Source of the DNA: Meandrina meandrites | Lineage: Eukaryota; Cnidaria; Anthozoa; Scleractinia; Meandrinidae | Length of the DNA stretch: 64,000 nucleotides | Assembly: GCA_963693305.1 (NCBI GenBank) | Contig: OY855905.1 | Location: 33,620,750 to 33,684,749, forward strand | Direction: 5' to 3' | In this document: one piece after another, positions 1 through 11,984 of the stretch | How positions within the stretch are numbered: position 1 is the first letter of the stretch | Layout: each line of letters begins with the position of its first letter | Made by a program: the position numbers and the translations under genes | Notes under the pieces: model-generated | The model's database searches: none | What the model was told of the DNA's origin: nothing | Seen by the model: the letters and a program-made list of their open reading frames with translations, nothing else

Positions 1-1075
1 TTTTTTCAAGAGTTAAAAGTTTCAGAAAGTTTTAGAATACTGTTAGACAAGTCTTAGGATGAAAACAATACTACAAATAGGTAGATAAACAACTGGCAGA
101 GGAGTTCTAATTTTGCTGTTTTTCATTGCATGTAACGTGTGGCATCACACGAGCACACACTCCAATAAAAGGGCATGCGCAATTCAATTCTCGTCTAAGG
201 TCGTAAAAACCTGATTTTGGCTCAAAAGTTCTCAAAAACCTACCGTACAACCCATGATGAAGCTTTCACAATTAATTTTTAGGGGTGAATCACGTCCACA
301 GCCAAAATTTAAAAAAACGGTAACACAGATTTTGAGCTATTTTTTAGATAGGCAAGATATCACATTTACCTACAGTGTATTTTGCAAAAAATCTGTCCAA
401 CAGATTTTTAATTTAATTTGCATGAATATTGGGCTCATTTATCCCCTCAAAACTGTAGTAAGCCACCTTAAACAAAGGAAAATGCCAAATTTTACCAATT
501 TACCATGCAAACACTGTATGAGAAACAGGAACCAAGCCCTGGGCTTAAATTTGCTTGTCCCATTCTGGTGGCCTTTTGGGGGGAAGGACCACATGTATAA
601 TATTCAGTGGGGGCATATTTCGGAAGGAAGGTTGTTTGTCTAGCCAAAGAAACAACCCTTGCGCTGGACAACTGAACAAAGTCAAAGAAATGCCGAAGAT
701 CAAGAACAGAATTGCCAAAGGGTTTTTGCTTTAATCATCCTTCCAGAGATTTGCACTTATGGAGACACAATAATTGATACCCTCCACCTCAACATTTCCA
801 GCATTTCAAAGCTGAAAATAAAATGGCATCCGATATCTGAATGTCCTGCTGAAGAGGAAGATGTTCACCTTCCTTCGGTGGCATGTCTAGTACTGACGAA
901 ACTGATGATTCATATGATAATGTAAATGATGATGATGCTTTGTGTTCTGTATGAAGATCAAAATTTCAACCAAGTTCAATCAAAAGTTGTTTCTTGACTT
1001 CTTTGTCCTATTGTTTAATTTTCCTTATAACAAATTCCAGCAAAATAAATACTAACATAAAATTTTATTTTAAAG
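1..1075. other. Upstream/intronic DNA of the CARF-like gene, no exon identified
   Basis: This stretch precedes the first recognisable exon. The longest frames (254-643, 659-925) have no family resemblance and no well-phased splice donor. An ATG at 883 opens a short Asp/Ser-rich frame followed by a good donor at 922, but its phase does not join the exon at 1076. It is probably intron or promoter. Confidence 0.4.
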
Positions 1076-3725
1076 GTCGACGAGCAACAGTAATGGAATG
1101 CCAGTATGGACCAAGAAGAAAAGGAGCAGTTAACAAAAAACAGCTTGACTATGATGAACATGGTCGTCCATTAAAAAGGCATCGACCTACATGTCCTGCC
1201 AGGATTTATGTCAAGAAAGTGCGCAAATTTCCTGAGTTCAGGATAGATCCAAATCTTGAAGGAAAGAATGTCCGTCAGGCCCAGGAGAGAGCATTAACGG
1301 CACTGAGGCTGGCAGGGGTGCATGTTGGTGGAGAGGAGAGGTAAATTGAATAATGAAGATTTTGTGGATAAAATTGTTAAAAGACTCAGTAGATAATTTT
1401 TGCAGATGTTGCACTCAGCTCAGTGTTCTCCTGAAATTTCACACTGAAGGTAAGAGAACTTTTCAAGCTGGTAAAAAAAATTCTGGGAAATCTCAACCAT
1501 TTTGTAGTGTGCCATTTTCTAGTACATGGAACAGAATAATGGGCCAATTCCAAGTTGCATTTTGCCTCAGTTTCAAAACAAGTCTTTGGGCAAAACCATT
1601 CAAATGAAAACAACTTTGATTTGCATGAAAATGGATGTGAATGTGGAACACATTTTCATATGAATGGTTTGGCATGTAGACTCATTTTGAGACAGAGGCA
1701 AATGGCAACTCAGAAATAGCCTATTGACCCCATGCTGATTGGATTTTATTTCATGAGAACTTTATTTTAGCCTTGCAGTCCACTTTCTCCATATATGCAG
1801 GCTCACTGTAAGCTGGAGTCAGCTTTTCACTACATGTTATATGCAAGTAATATTTCTCGCTTCTAAAACTATTTTTACCTTTTTGCATTTGTACCCTTTT
1901 TCATTGTCAATGGACAGAAAGGACAAAATGAAATGACAGCAGTGATTGCTGAATTTTCAAGATTTCTCAGTGGTTCTAGGTGGTAAAGTGCAGTGTTACA
2001 ACCAAAGCTGTAATTTTACCAGTTACTGCCTGATCAGGAGAACACTTTGGCTGATCCTGATGTATTTTATACAGGTACTATGTTCAGCTCCCGCTTCCCT
2101 TAGCTCACGAATACCATGATGTTGATGACATTCCTCTGGATCCTGATGAAGGTGACTCTCAAGGACAGCGGCTCAATCCTGAAGTCATGCATAAGATCCG
2201 TGAACTCGTTGCCAGAGGTGTCACTGGGATCTACACTGTTAAACATTGCTTGAAGGAGTATGTGGAGAAGGAACTGTTTGTAAATTTAGAACCACCACCC
2301 AGACATAACAAGTCATATTTCCCCACCATCATTGATATCCAGAATCATATTCACCAAGCACAGATGGCACTAGCTACTGGGGCTCTTATGCCTCTTCCAC
2401 CGGTAAGTTGCTTAGACACTGAAGTTCTTTTCTTTTGGTCCATTTCTTTTTCGCTGATTTCTGGCTTCTCAGAAAGATTTTGAATTTGCACTTTCTTTCA
2501 CTGAAAAGGGTCTGTATCTTAGAGAAAGACAGCTGACAGGGCCAATGGCTAAATCAGCCAATCAAAAAAGAGATTCAAACCATTTCTAATTTATTTTATT
2601 TTTGTTAGCTTACAAATCTTCCGCCAAGCTCTCCTCAGCTTAAGGAGAAATCCCGTAAGCGGAAGCATGCACCAGAAAAACTGTCACAGTCATCTCAGAC
2701 GACAGCTGAGGCTATTGCAAGTATTCAGCAACAATATCAGTCAGGACGACCAACAATGTTAAGTACTCAAGACCAGGAGCACTTGATTCAACAGGTAATT
2801 CAAAATCCAGGGCAGTGCAGTTGTGTACTCTCTTCCAGACTGTACTTTGAAATTCATAAGTTACTACAAGGAATATTTAGCACAAAAAAATAATGTTTGA
2901 CTGTAGGGATTCTGAAGTTTTCCCAAATTTTGAATTTGACAACATATTGCTGTCCATACGCAGGGGTTTAAATAAAATCTGAAGTAGGCAGCTGGTTTGA
3001 GTAAGTAACCGACTGTTTGAAAGGATATTTCTTTAATTACATCAATTTAGGGGAAAAGTAGCCAACTTCTTTGACCAAAGTAGAGCAAAACTTTTTTTGG
3101 TGCTTACTGAAAGCACTGCATGCTGATCATTTTTTTTATCTTTTCTTTGAAAGACTATCATTACTCTTCAAAATAACACTGACAAATGTCTTTTTAATCT
3201 GTAAGGCATTGAATTGGCACACATGCACTAAGCTTCATAAATATTTTCTACTGAAAATAAGAAACCAGTTTCCTTAGAGTTTGTAACAGCAGACATTGTT
3301 CAGTAACAAACTGTTTTTTTTTTTGTTCAGAGTGGCAGGGAAAATTACCAAGGAACTGAAGCACACCAGCTTGAGATTATCCAAGGCTCTGAAGGAGACG
3401 CTACTGAAGTGGATATTTCTGCTCAGCCACAGATCCTTATCACCCAGGGCTCTGGTACAGGAAGAGATGAAGGTAATAAAATGATAACATCGTATATTAC
3501 CAGTTGTTTTGTCTCAGTTCTTTCATTGTTCAGTAAGACACTACCTCTCTGGAACCTCCATTTTCATTCGCCCACTATTAACACTACCTCTATTGTTATT
3601 CAGGGATAGGGGCATTGTTATGACGTGTTATCTATTGTTTTACGAACCAATGAAGTAACTCGTTCTGAGAGGTAGTGGGCGACCCTCATCGTTATTGGTA
3701 TTCTGCTGGCCCCAGTTGTGCAAAG

Positions 3726-3762
<37 letters not shown>

Positions 3763-6700
3763 GTGGATACCGTTCATTTCCAACAGTGTAGCCATTTTAT
3801 ATTCACACTTCAGTAAGATGTCCTTTGGAGATCACCATATGATCACAGGGGATGTATACAATCTATTTGATGGATATGGTCACCCTCTTCTTAACTCTCC
3901 TATCTGTGACCAAAATATATATAATATGTATGTTCTGTGAAATGTATATATAGAGGATATTACACGGTGGCGAGAAGATATGAATTTTATGTTCGAGTGG
4001 CAGAAACGATATCTCACGAGTGGGCGCAGCGAACGAGTGAGATGTCGTTTAAAACTCGTGAGATATCGTTTTTGCCACGAGAACATAAAATTCATATCTT
4101 TGAGCCAACGTGTAATGTTCTTTTTATTATATGGAGACCAGATGTAATTGAAATTGCCGATTTTTATTTCATTGTTTTCGAAAACTCGAGCAAGGTTTAC
4201 AAATCACCGTTCGTCTTCACAGAAAATATGAAGCACCTGTGTCCAGGATATAGAAACACTTACTGAATTCCAATAAACAAAATACATGAAATATTTGTCA
4301 ACTAAATATCGTAACACATAAGAACTGAAAACATCACTGACTTTGACTTGAATGCGATGCGGCAATGTCTTGACGGCCGATAGTTTTCAACTGCTTTTGT
4401 TTTCTTCTTTACGACATCTTGCACTTTGTGCAATTCCTTGCGGAGAATTCTCTCTAAAAGCCTTGAAATCGTCAAGGCTTCCATTAACATGTTCTCGTCC
4501 TTGAGTTTTTCGGAAAACTCACTCCTTTTCGTCGCTTAATTAAACAAATTAAACTCGCTTGTCGATGCTTGCTCACAACAAACCTGAACGACACAAGAAA
4601 CCAAGTTCATTCAACAAAGTAGAAATGGCGCGAATCGTGACGTCAATGAGCGTTATGACACTCGCAAGCGTGTCATACGGAAAATACGCCACTCAGGTCC
4701 CGGATGGAGTGGCGTATGGAATCTACGAGTGGTTTAGTTCCCAGTAAAACACTCTCGTCCATATAATAAATGCAAGTACTTAGTAACTGCACCCCACTAT
4801 ATGTAATAATTATTGTTTAAAGCCCAGAAAAATCAACATTCGACCAATACATGTACAACAAAAAAAAATTGTACTGTCAGAAACAAAGGAATGAAAATTC
4901 TAAATACAATGTTTTTTCTTCTTAATCTAGGTCAAGTTGTTATTGTTGTGAATGCTAGCAGTTTCTTCTCTGGTCAATCTGATTCTGAGACACCAACAAC
5001 TCTGTCTTTAACCATACCGGCTTCACAAGTGGCTAGCTTGAGCCATGCTTCACTGCACTCTGGGGCTGGTTCACAGGCAGTTACATTCATTCCGCAGCAA
5101 GCTGACGTAGCAGCAGCAGCTCAGACATCCGGATCTGCTGCAACTCCCCAGACTGTTGCATTCATTCCGCAATCCTTAGACAGCAGTCGAGGTGCTGTGG
5201 CTTTCTTGACATCTCAGCAGACAGACAGCGCAAGTCAAGTGCCTGTGTCTGCAGCTTATCTAGCAGCACATGGACAGTCGAGCAACATCTTGAGCATGCT
5301 GGATTCTGCATTGCAGGCATCTGCTGGAGCTTCTGCACCAGTGATTCGAGTTGGTACAAATCTAGGGCCAGTCTACAGTGCAGACAGCAGCCAGACACCA
5401 GATACAGGTATGTGTATTGTTTAAAACCTTGACTTCATTGGTGGCATTGCAAAACAGCAGCAATCGGAGCTCGGTCTATCTCAGGTTCTACATGTACAAG
5501 TTTTCTCAATAGCTGTTTACACTCACAAGTCGAAGAGGCAATGTTGGAACTAAATGTATTATGCAATAACACAATAACACCCAAGATCATACTTTGACCT
5601 TTTAAAACCTTTATCAAAACCTTAAGCTACATGTATGTGTTGACCCCTACTCTCTAATCAGGGATTTCAAAATGTTTTGAAGAAGGCGCCAGCAACAGAG
5701 TACGTGGTTGTGACAAGTTAGCTTGTTTGTCACGAGGTGATTGCTATAACCAGAGTAACCTTCAACATATAATCAAGTAGCCGGTGGAACTCCTGCAGTC
5801 GCCGCCTTGTTTTGAAAACCCCCTGACTCTAAGACAAGTGATTGTCTCAAGTATGAAACAGTAGCTTGCTTTGAATTTTAGTTCCTGGACAAGTGTTGAC
5901 AGCCCAGGCAGCAGTTGAAGCTGTTATCAGTGCTGCAACATCTAGAGAAGAAACAAAACAGTCTACTGGCCCAGGAGAATCTGAGAATATCGAGGGTGAA
6001 CCTCAAGCCAAGCGCCAGGCCCTGGGAATGGACTTTTCATCACTGGTCAAGGAGGCAGTGTTTGATGGTCAACAGGTACTGTGTCTTAAAGTGAATCACA
6101 GACAATAAATCTCTTATTCGATGGTTTAGCATATAATAAGCGCGGATATTTTGCTCATTGCTCGTAAAATATCCGCAACTCGCAAAATATCCGTGCGTGT
6201 TTTATGTTAAACCATCGAATAAGGTGTATAAATTTTTACTCGTAAAAAATATACAGCGATACTACACACTAAAATGTCTAATAAGATATATGTAACCACC
6301 CATATAAATTATTTTCGTAGTGGCTGCTCTGGTATCTTTACCCGCAAACATGCTCTCTTAGGGGTGGGGAGGAAGGAAGGAAGCTGCAACTACATGTAGC
6401 TAACTAATAAACTAATAAACTTGCTTCTTGATAGGCGATAAAAATGTGAAACCTATTATAACCATGTCAGAATAACATACCAATAACATCTCTAATAAAT
6501 AGCGTGACAAGAGTTCATCTCTATTAAATAGCGTGACAAGAGTTGACTTACTTGTAGGTTGAAGGAGAAACTACTGAACAAGAACAAGAAAGCGCAATAG
6601 AAACTGAACATTCACAAATGGTTACTATTCCTACGTCCACAACTGCACAGGAAACAGAAAACACACAACTTAGCAGTCTATCACAGACCAGCGAGGGCGG

Positions 6701-7220
6701 GAATTTCATTTCCATGGAAACACGGCCAGTGGTCATGGTAACAGAATCCGCTCTGCAGTCAGTGCAGGATGGGCAGGGAATTGTAACAGAGTACCAGGAT
6801 AACAGCCGTTCATTTCTTGGAAATGGAGATGAAAAACTCGCTGCACAGAACACCCAGTCTTATACACCTTCCCAGCAAGCCACAGTACAACCACCACAAA
6901 ATGACACACCGTACGCAACCAATATACCTTCGCCTGAAGTCCCACAGGAAGTCTCCGTGTCTATGGAAACGGCTTCTGAAGAAGCTAAAGAACACATGCC
7001 TACAAATGAGAACAGTTTGAAAACGGCAGAAGGAGAGCAGAGTATCCAAGATTATTGTATGGAGACTGCATGTACGGAAACCGCCAACAACAGTGAACAA
7101 ATGAATATGTCACTTATGTTTGAAAGCGGCCAACAGCTAACTGAGGAGGAAGCCTCTGGTGTACCTCACTCAAATGCTGTACCCACAGTAAATAACGCAA
7201 CAGCTGTTTTTACACAGTAA
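1076..7220 (+). CDS. CARF: Calcium-responsive transcription factor (CARF/ALS2CR8-domain) homologue, seven exons, 5' end not found
   Basis: Exons with GT-AG borders: 1076-1340, 2075-2402, 2609-2794, 3331-3472, 4931-5407, 5882-6075 and 6558-7220. All phases agree and together they give about 750 residues ending in TAA at 7218, close to the roughly 725 residues of vertebrate CARF. Exons 1-2 carry the conserved ALS2CR8-type region: a basic stretch around QYGPRRKGAVNKKQ, then CPARIYVKKVRKFPEF, then LPLAHEYHDVDD and a block ending in PPPRHNKSYFPTIIDIQNHI. Exon 3 has a basic patch, KSRKRKH, that could be a nuclear localisation signal. The remaining exons are Gln/Ser/Thr/Ala-rich with repeated FIPQ motifs, which looks like a low-complexity activation region. 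CARF proteins are nuclear DNA-binding activators first defined on a neuronal calcium-response element; that role here is by homology. The first exon starts inside a codon, so at least one upstream exon is missing. A short acidic frame at 883-921 was considered but its phase does not fit. Confidence 0.75.
3726..3775. repeat. Short palindromic repeat in CARF intron
   Basis: A near-perfect palindrome, GGTGGATAACGCTATCCACC (3726-3745), is followed by a related CACTATCCAGTGGATA half. It resembles short dispersed repeats common in cnidarian introns. No coding content. Confidence 0.45.
3945..4115. repeat. Foldback (palindromic) element in CARF intron 4
   Basis: Two arms fold on each other: GAATTTTATGTTC ... 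GATATCTCACGAGT on the left and ACTCGTGAGATATC ... GAACATAAAATTC on the right, with a centre rich in GCAGCGAACGAGTG. A related palindrome with the same central core lies at 55681-55845. The rest of this intron (4116-4930) has small hairpins, such as GGAGTGGCGTATGG near 4704, and no recognisable gene. Confidence 0.75.
6112..6224. repeat. Hairpin MITE in the last CARF intron
   Basis: Terminal inverted repeats TTATTCGATGGTTTA / TAAACCATCGAATAA enclose GGATATTTTG / CAAAATATCC pairs, so nearly the whole 113 bp forms one hairpin. A 29-bp direct duplication around AAATAGCGTGACAAGAGTT lies downstream at about 6486-6544, just before the final acceptor. Confidence 0.7.
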
Positions 7221-7419
7221 ACTCAGCCTTGAACTAAACCTAGTTTTACTTACGTGAACGTTTTCACGACTTCCACGTTTCCTCGAGATGAAATGCATCT
7301 AAACTTCTGCACGGTTACTTGTGTTAAACACAATACTGCCTTGGACATAAACCGAACAAAATTGATTACTGATCATCACTATTCCATATAACGTAGACGA
7401 AATTTTATGAGACCATTAG

Positions 7420-7650
7420 TACCGCCCTAAAGATATCAGTGCACAGGAGCACAATCGCCCACCGCAATTGGACAAATTCCTCGACCGCGCCCTGGACGAA
7501 GGCGATCCAAATGCCAAGGCCATGTACTCGCGGGAATGCTTCAATGAAAAAGCGACACTGAAAACTATTATCAAACAGTTTATTGATGATATTTCACTAA
7601 CGGCGGATATCAGGCTTTTCCACTTCAACACTTCTCCATCCATTGAATGA
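7420..7650 (+). other. Unrecognised open frame, possible exon or gene fragment
   Basis: An open frame of about 76 codons runs from a possible acceptor (CATTAG ending at 7419) to TGA. It is more GC-rich than its surroundings and reads as a charged, helical protein piece (LDRALDEGDPNAKAMYS and FIDDISLTADIRLF segments). No ATG opens it and I do not recognise the family. It lies about 200 bp past the CARF stop codon, so it could be the 3' UTR or a relic of another gene. Confidence 0.2.
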
Positions 7651-7716
7651 TTTAAAATAATATTATATGCATTCGCTCATTCATATTGAAGCTCAGGGAT
7701 CAATCTAAATTATTAA

Positions 7717-8138
7717 CAGAAACTCGTAAGGGGTTGAAACGTGTAACGCGCGTTCACAGCGTTTGAATATTAAGTTTTGCCAAGTACCATATTTGGAAAC
7801 ACGAAACACGTACCGACACACGCAACAACATTTTCGATTTTGGTGGTAAGTTACTTGAATTTCGGCCTCAATGCCATAAATTACTTGCAGAAACTAAAGA
7901 AATATCCAAATGAAGTTCTTCAGACCACTGAATGACGATGAAACAGAAGAATTTAACTTTATTCAACCAAGCTTGTTCAAAAACAAGATTACGCCATCTA
8001 GCGCGAGCTGTGAATTTAATCCAAATATTGCAATTTTGATTGGTTAATTTGTTCTCGTGATTTCCATAAATTATGTTACTTAGTGGAAACGAATGTACCA
8101 ACGCTTTGCACAATACGACGTTTAAAAAGCTGTTTCTG
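7717..8138. mobile_element. CAGAAAC-ended MITE, full copy, 7-bp TSD
   Basis: The element starts CAGAAACTCGTAAGG and ends TGTTTCTG. The 7-bp TTATTAA lies directly on both sides (7710-7716 and 8139-8145). A second full copy is at 51409-51880 with a different 7-bp duplication, TTAAGAG. A left-truncated copy begins near 14291. No transposase is encoded. A 7-bp duplication would fit P-like or Dada-like families, but assignment is open. Confidence 0.8.
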
Positions 8139-8600
8139 TTATTAACCTTAACTGCAAACCTTCATGGCACTCTCAAAGTCTTCAAAATGTTTCACCGTCG
8201 AAAAGTAGGAAAGTAATGGACGCTCCGCGGCGTTTAACTTCGAATCGGCCTAAAGTAAACCGCGGCAAATGCGCGAATATTTTCAGGCGTTACTGCAGCA
8301 ACGTGATGGGTCACTAGCGCCACGCCAAAGGAGATGTTTATAGTGAGATAATTTACAACAGCCGTTTAAAAAGATGTTCTTATGGTTATCGTGAACCGCA
8401 CTCATGAAATAAAAAGACAGTCCATCACTGTAGCTGCAGCTAGCAAATAAACCAATCATAGTTGCCTCCAAATAAACAGTGCAAAGCGCGGGAAACGTGA
8501 CGTAGGTATGATTGGTTTTTATTCTGTACCTGATTGGTCAGTAAGATAGTTCGCTCGCAATGATTGGTTAAAACACGCCTTGGACGACTCAATAAACGAG
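7740..8600. repeat. Segmental duplication, unit 1 left block
   Basis: This block is closely similar to 14291-15135 over about 850 bp, running through the 3' part of the CAGAAAC MITE into unique-looking sequence (GCGTTACTGCAGCAACGTGA, AACACGCCTTGGACGACTC). Because flanking DNA is shared too, the two copies come from a segmental duplication and not from two transpositions. It sits on the 3' side of deaminase gene 1. Confidence 0.8.
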
Positions 8601-8639
8601 CCACGTTTTTTAGTTAAAAAGTCATAATATAGCAATATT

Positions 8640-9250
8640 AATTTTAGCCCTGTTCAATACTGTCTTCCAGTAGGGGGGAGGGGGGGGCTTATAACCGGAT
8701 GTATTGTATTGTTTCCAGATAGGCGGGCCAATAACCGGGGGGGGGGGGGGGGGCTTATAACCGGCATTTTACGGTATATCATGAAGATTTGCCCGGTCAT
8801 TTTGATATAGCAATTGAAACTGGGTAGATTATGGGTCTTTCTTCATTTTTTCATATGAAAAGAAGAGAGTTTGAGCCCGAGCGACCGGGCTAAAAAAAAT
8901 GTGATCGTATTCAGATTTCAGCCCGGGCGGAAAAGTGAGCTTGGGAGTGCCCAGTGATGGTGTTTTCAACGAAACAAAATGGCGGTCACGAGACAGTTTC
9001 AGTTACCTAGCCCGCCCCCTGGGCTGAAATTCGCCATGTAGACACGCTAACTAGGCTTGCAATTGTCATAAATTCCTTTTATTTTGCAATTTTGTTGAAT
9101 GCACTATAAATCAGAAAAAAAGCTCGTGTATTTTTTGTACCCAGAAGTCACGAGATCGTGCGATTTCCGACACAAACCATCGTGCAACACATTAACCTAA
9201 AATCATGCCCTTCCTTCCTCCCTCCCTATTTATAAAAAATCACCTGATTG
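8640..9250. other. Intergenic, G-tract and inverted GC-rich motifs, no gene
   Basis: It holds two CTTATAACCGG motifs next to G-runs (17 G at 8737-8753), then AGCCCG/CGGGCT-rich inverted pieces around 8870-9020. No coding frame is supported. Confidence 0.5.
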
Positions 9251-9269
9251 CAGGATAGTAATACATCAA

Positions 9270-9686
9270 CTAAGGGCCTCTATCCACTGAAGAATTCGTT
9301 AAGCAAAGCAGATTGTCCGTAGGTTCACTTCCTACATTGCACTGTGACGGTAGGTTTTTCGGGTATACGGACACCGCTCTGGAAACACTGGTATAGAGAA
9401 CTTGGCTAACGGGAGCAGAATAGTCACCATTTCTTGGCACCAGGGAATAAATGGCTACTGTGGAATCTTGTACGGATGTCAAAGAGTATTTGGTTCCAAA
9501 AAGCAGTTTAATATTCGTCAAGGTTGCAATCAAAAAAGCTTTACAAGGTTGCTCGATTATACTATAGGAAACGACGACATCGCCGATCAAAAGTATAGAT
9601 GTGCACAATGTTGTCAAGTACAGAGTGATCAAAATGTGAGCGAACGCTCTGACTTTGTTGTCACATGTGATAACAGCTGCCTTACG
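9270..9686 (-). other. Unrecognised hydrophobic open frame on the minus strand
   Basis: An open frame of about 138 codons on the - strand has one strongly hydrophobic stretch (HILITLYLTTLCTSILLI) followed by another (FLIATLTNIKLLF), so it could be a membrane-protein exon. It has no ATG near its start and no recognised motif. Its upstream 60 bases are the part shared with unit 2 (18880-18945), where the rest of the frame is absent. It could be a gene fragment cut by the duplication or a chance frame. Confidence 0.2.
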
Positions 9687-10231
9687 ACTCTACGGCCAGT
9701 AAGCAAAACAACGTGTATCAGTTACGGCTATAATGAACTGGAAAATTAACCTGCTACTTCAAAAACCAAAACAATAATTTCTACGTTGCATGGAAACCTC
9801 TATATTTTTATCAGCGAAAGCGAATAAATAATATTAACCAAATAATCCATTTTTCTCTCTTCACGCACATTATTTTATATTTTTCGGTTTAACGGCTTTT
9901 AGTAAACATTTTACAAGAATAAGCGGCTGAGTGCGACAAAATATGCCCTACAAAGTGTATCAGCAAACGCGTAAAGATAAAATTGAAGATCAAATGTGTG
10001 TTTCAACGAAAAAAAGTTTTATAAAGCCTTATTAGATGAATTCTACTAAACTTTCAGTTTCATGTCAACTTATAGTTTCTTTCTAAGCTATTCACATCAC
10101 GCCATTTCCATTGCTTTGACCAAAACAAGCAGTCCGGCTCAAAATGATGCATCACAAATTAATTACGACAGGGATCAATGAGATTGTTTCTTGGTAACAG
10201 TCTCAGACGTATTTTCGTCATAATCATGTTT
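9613..10231. repeat. Duplicated 3' flank of deaminase gene 1
   Basis: Sequence from GTCAAGTACAGAGTGATC through the end of the deaminase frame recurs at 18880-19246, interrupted by small indels. It is the 3' flank of both deaminase genes, so the duplication includes their terminators. Confidence 0.75.
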
Positions 10232-11476
10232 TCATTTCGCGGCTGCAGCCGGTTCACCACTGCTCATTTCGTAGCAAGTGAAGACACCAGACTTCACTTT
10301 CTCAGGAAACTTTGAAGTTGCGTAAGTCCGATTTCCTGCCGTTTCCTGCTTTTCTATCTGACAGCTTAATACGACGGTTTTGATTCCCTCCATCACAAGT
10401 AACGGGGTGCATTCATCGCACGGTGTTTTCGTTACAAACAAGATTCCCTCTGCGAGGTTCTTGGTGTTGCGGAAAATAAGCGCATTTTGCTCTGCGTGGA
10501 TTGCGTACGGATACTTTTTTTCTTTAACTTCAGTGTCATCATGAGAGGCCCTCGGGAATTCGCCATAAAGCGCCTTGGTAGGGAACCCATTCCAACCAAG
10601 AGCCACGACCTCTAACGCTGTGTTTGTGATGACCGCCCCCACTCCTGTCTTCGGATCGTCTGAGCGTTCAGCCAAGAATTTTGCTATGGTTATCAAATGT
10701 GAAGCTTGCTTCCGTTCCAAAACATTGTTTTCTGCAGCTGGGTCAAAGTAGGGGTTTTTATTGTGGGATGAGGCTTTAATTGTGTTATCCTTCACCCCGA
10801 TCAAATTTCGAGCCATCCATTCCATGGTGAGCTCAAAATCTTTTTTGACCTGCCTTTTCATGTTGTCATCGAAGGCCGACCACGGAAGGTCATCTTTGGC
10901 CCTTTCGATCCATTCTTCTTTCCAGTAGGCTTCCATCAAGTCTGAACTTATTTTTTTTCGGTTGTCCTCTGATGCCCCCCTTTTATTCTTCGCGCTTTCA
11001 AGGACGTCAATCCCGACTGAAGGGACAAACACGGACTGGCTGATAGGGTTCCTTTGGAATAGCATGTCGACGCGTGACGTTTCGTCTTGGTCTTTATATT
11101 CCGGCTCAATCGGTAGGTAGCAGACCCTATTGATTTTACACTGAACAAGAAGCTTTGTGCAAAAAGAGCACGGCTTTCGGGACACGAAGATTTTACAATC
11201 TCTAGCCACATCATAGTGCCTCATCAGCAACCGAGCCACGCCATGGACGCCATCACGACTGCAGTCGGCGGCATAAAGCATGTCATTGGGCAGAACAAGC
11301 ACAGCTCCGACTTTCCTATAAGGATTGATCTCTTTTTGCTCATCATCTTGCAAAGGAAACTCTTCCATCTTAAGAGCAAGCACCATATGCAGATTCTCTT
11401 TAGATATCCTGGATTCACGGTCTGTGTACATGGGTTTATCTTGCGAGGAACTCGAGGCACCTGTGTGTGAAGCCAT
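10232..11476 (-). CDS. CDADC1-like two-domain cytidine/dCMP deaminase, copy 1
   Basis: Single-exon gene of 414 residues; the first ATG is at 11476, and the frame upstream has no other ATG. It has two zinc-dependent deaminase folds. The N-terminal fold has H (about residue 78) in DGVHGVARLL and PCSFC (102-106), but Val replaces the catalytic Glu of H-x-E. It should still bind zinc but not catalyse. The C-terminal fold has an intact HAEQNAL (327-329) and PCDEC (352-356), so it is the likely active site for deoxycytidine nucleotides. This double arrangement matches CDADC1. As far as I recall, vertebrate CDADC1 has been reported as a dCTP deaminase; activity here is inferred. There is no signal peptide or membrane segment, so the protein is probably cytosolic or nuclear. 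A tandem paralogue lies at 19247-20527. The absence of introns suggests an ancestral retrocopy that was later duplicated as DNA. Confidence 0.85.
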   Translation of the reverse strand: MASHTGASSSSQDKPMYTDRESRISKENLHMVLALKMEEFPLQDDEQKEINPYRKVGAVLVLPNDMLYAADCSRDGVHGVARLLMRHYDVARDCKIFVSRKPCSFCTKLLVQCKINRVCYLPIEPEYKDQDETSRVDMLFQRNPISQSVFVPSVGIDVLESAKNKRGASEDNRKKISSDLMEAYWKEEWIERAKDDLPWSAFDDNMKRQVKKDFELTMEWMARNLIGVKDNTIKASSHNKNPYFDPAAENNVLERKQASHLITIAKFLAERSDDPKTGVGAVITNTALEVVALGWNGFPTKALYGEFPRASHDDTEVKEKKYPYAIHAEQNALIFRNTKNLAEGILFVTKTPCDECTPLLVMEGIKTVVLSCQIEKQETAGNRTYATSKFPEKVKSGVFTCYEMSSGEPAAAAK

Positions 11477-11838
11477 CTTGCTCGGCGTCTCCTTCACTAT
11501 TGAAACTGAAAGCTCATGAAAAGATTTATGACCAAATCAACGTAGCCTGCGAATACAGCCGCGTTTGTCTGGTTCTTAAATAAATTGCTTGGTGGTGTTA
11601 CGAGAGAATTTTCCGTTTTTCAGTCATTTCTTTGTTTATCCAGTATCGCCATATATGGTCTTATATTTTTTACAGCTGCCTTAATTAATTTCTTTGTCAG
11701 ATATTCTTTTGTACTGTCTGCTCTTCTTTAATTTCTTTGTTGGAAATTTGCGTTGGGGATGTTCCATGTTCCTTCTATTCAAGGGGAGGTTCTCCCTGCT
11801 ATCAGTCACATAGTGTAACAAAGAAAACATTGATATGT
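11477..11838. other. Upstream region of deaminase gene 1
   Basis: The first ~40 bases upstream of the ATG are shared with gene 2 (TTCACTATTGAAACTGAAAG versus TTCACTATTCAAACTGAAAG), so the proximal promoter was duplicated. Similarity is lost further out. No TATA box can be called with confidence. Confidence 0.4.
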
Positions 11839-11910
11839 CATGATTGAAAATAATATAAAACGTTACTCTGGTTTAAAAATGTAAAAATGTTCGTAAAATG
11901 TTTGTAAAAG

Positions 11911-11950
11911 TCCCAACGTTTCGGCTGAAACTTCAGCCTTCATCAGGGGA
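11911..11950 (-). ncRNA. Hammerhead-ribozyme-like motif, mirror copy (left arm)
   Basis: This is the reverse complement of the motif at 13399-13438: TCATCAG at 11940-11946, the helix II hairpin, and GTTTC toward 11918. It lies at the outer end of the left Penelope-like arm, so both arms end in the same motif pointing outward. Confidence 0.6.
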
Positions 11951-11984
11951 AAGTGAAAAGGAATTCGTTAAAAAGCACGTTCTT

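Noticed and set aside
883..921. Possible first CARF exon encoding MSSTDETDDSYDN
   Set aside because: A good donor follows, but the exon ends in phase 0 while 1076 needs one carried base.
6548..7100. Minus-strand frames opposite the last CARF exon
   Set aside because: They are shadows of the long + strand exon, whose phases and protein composition are consistent.
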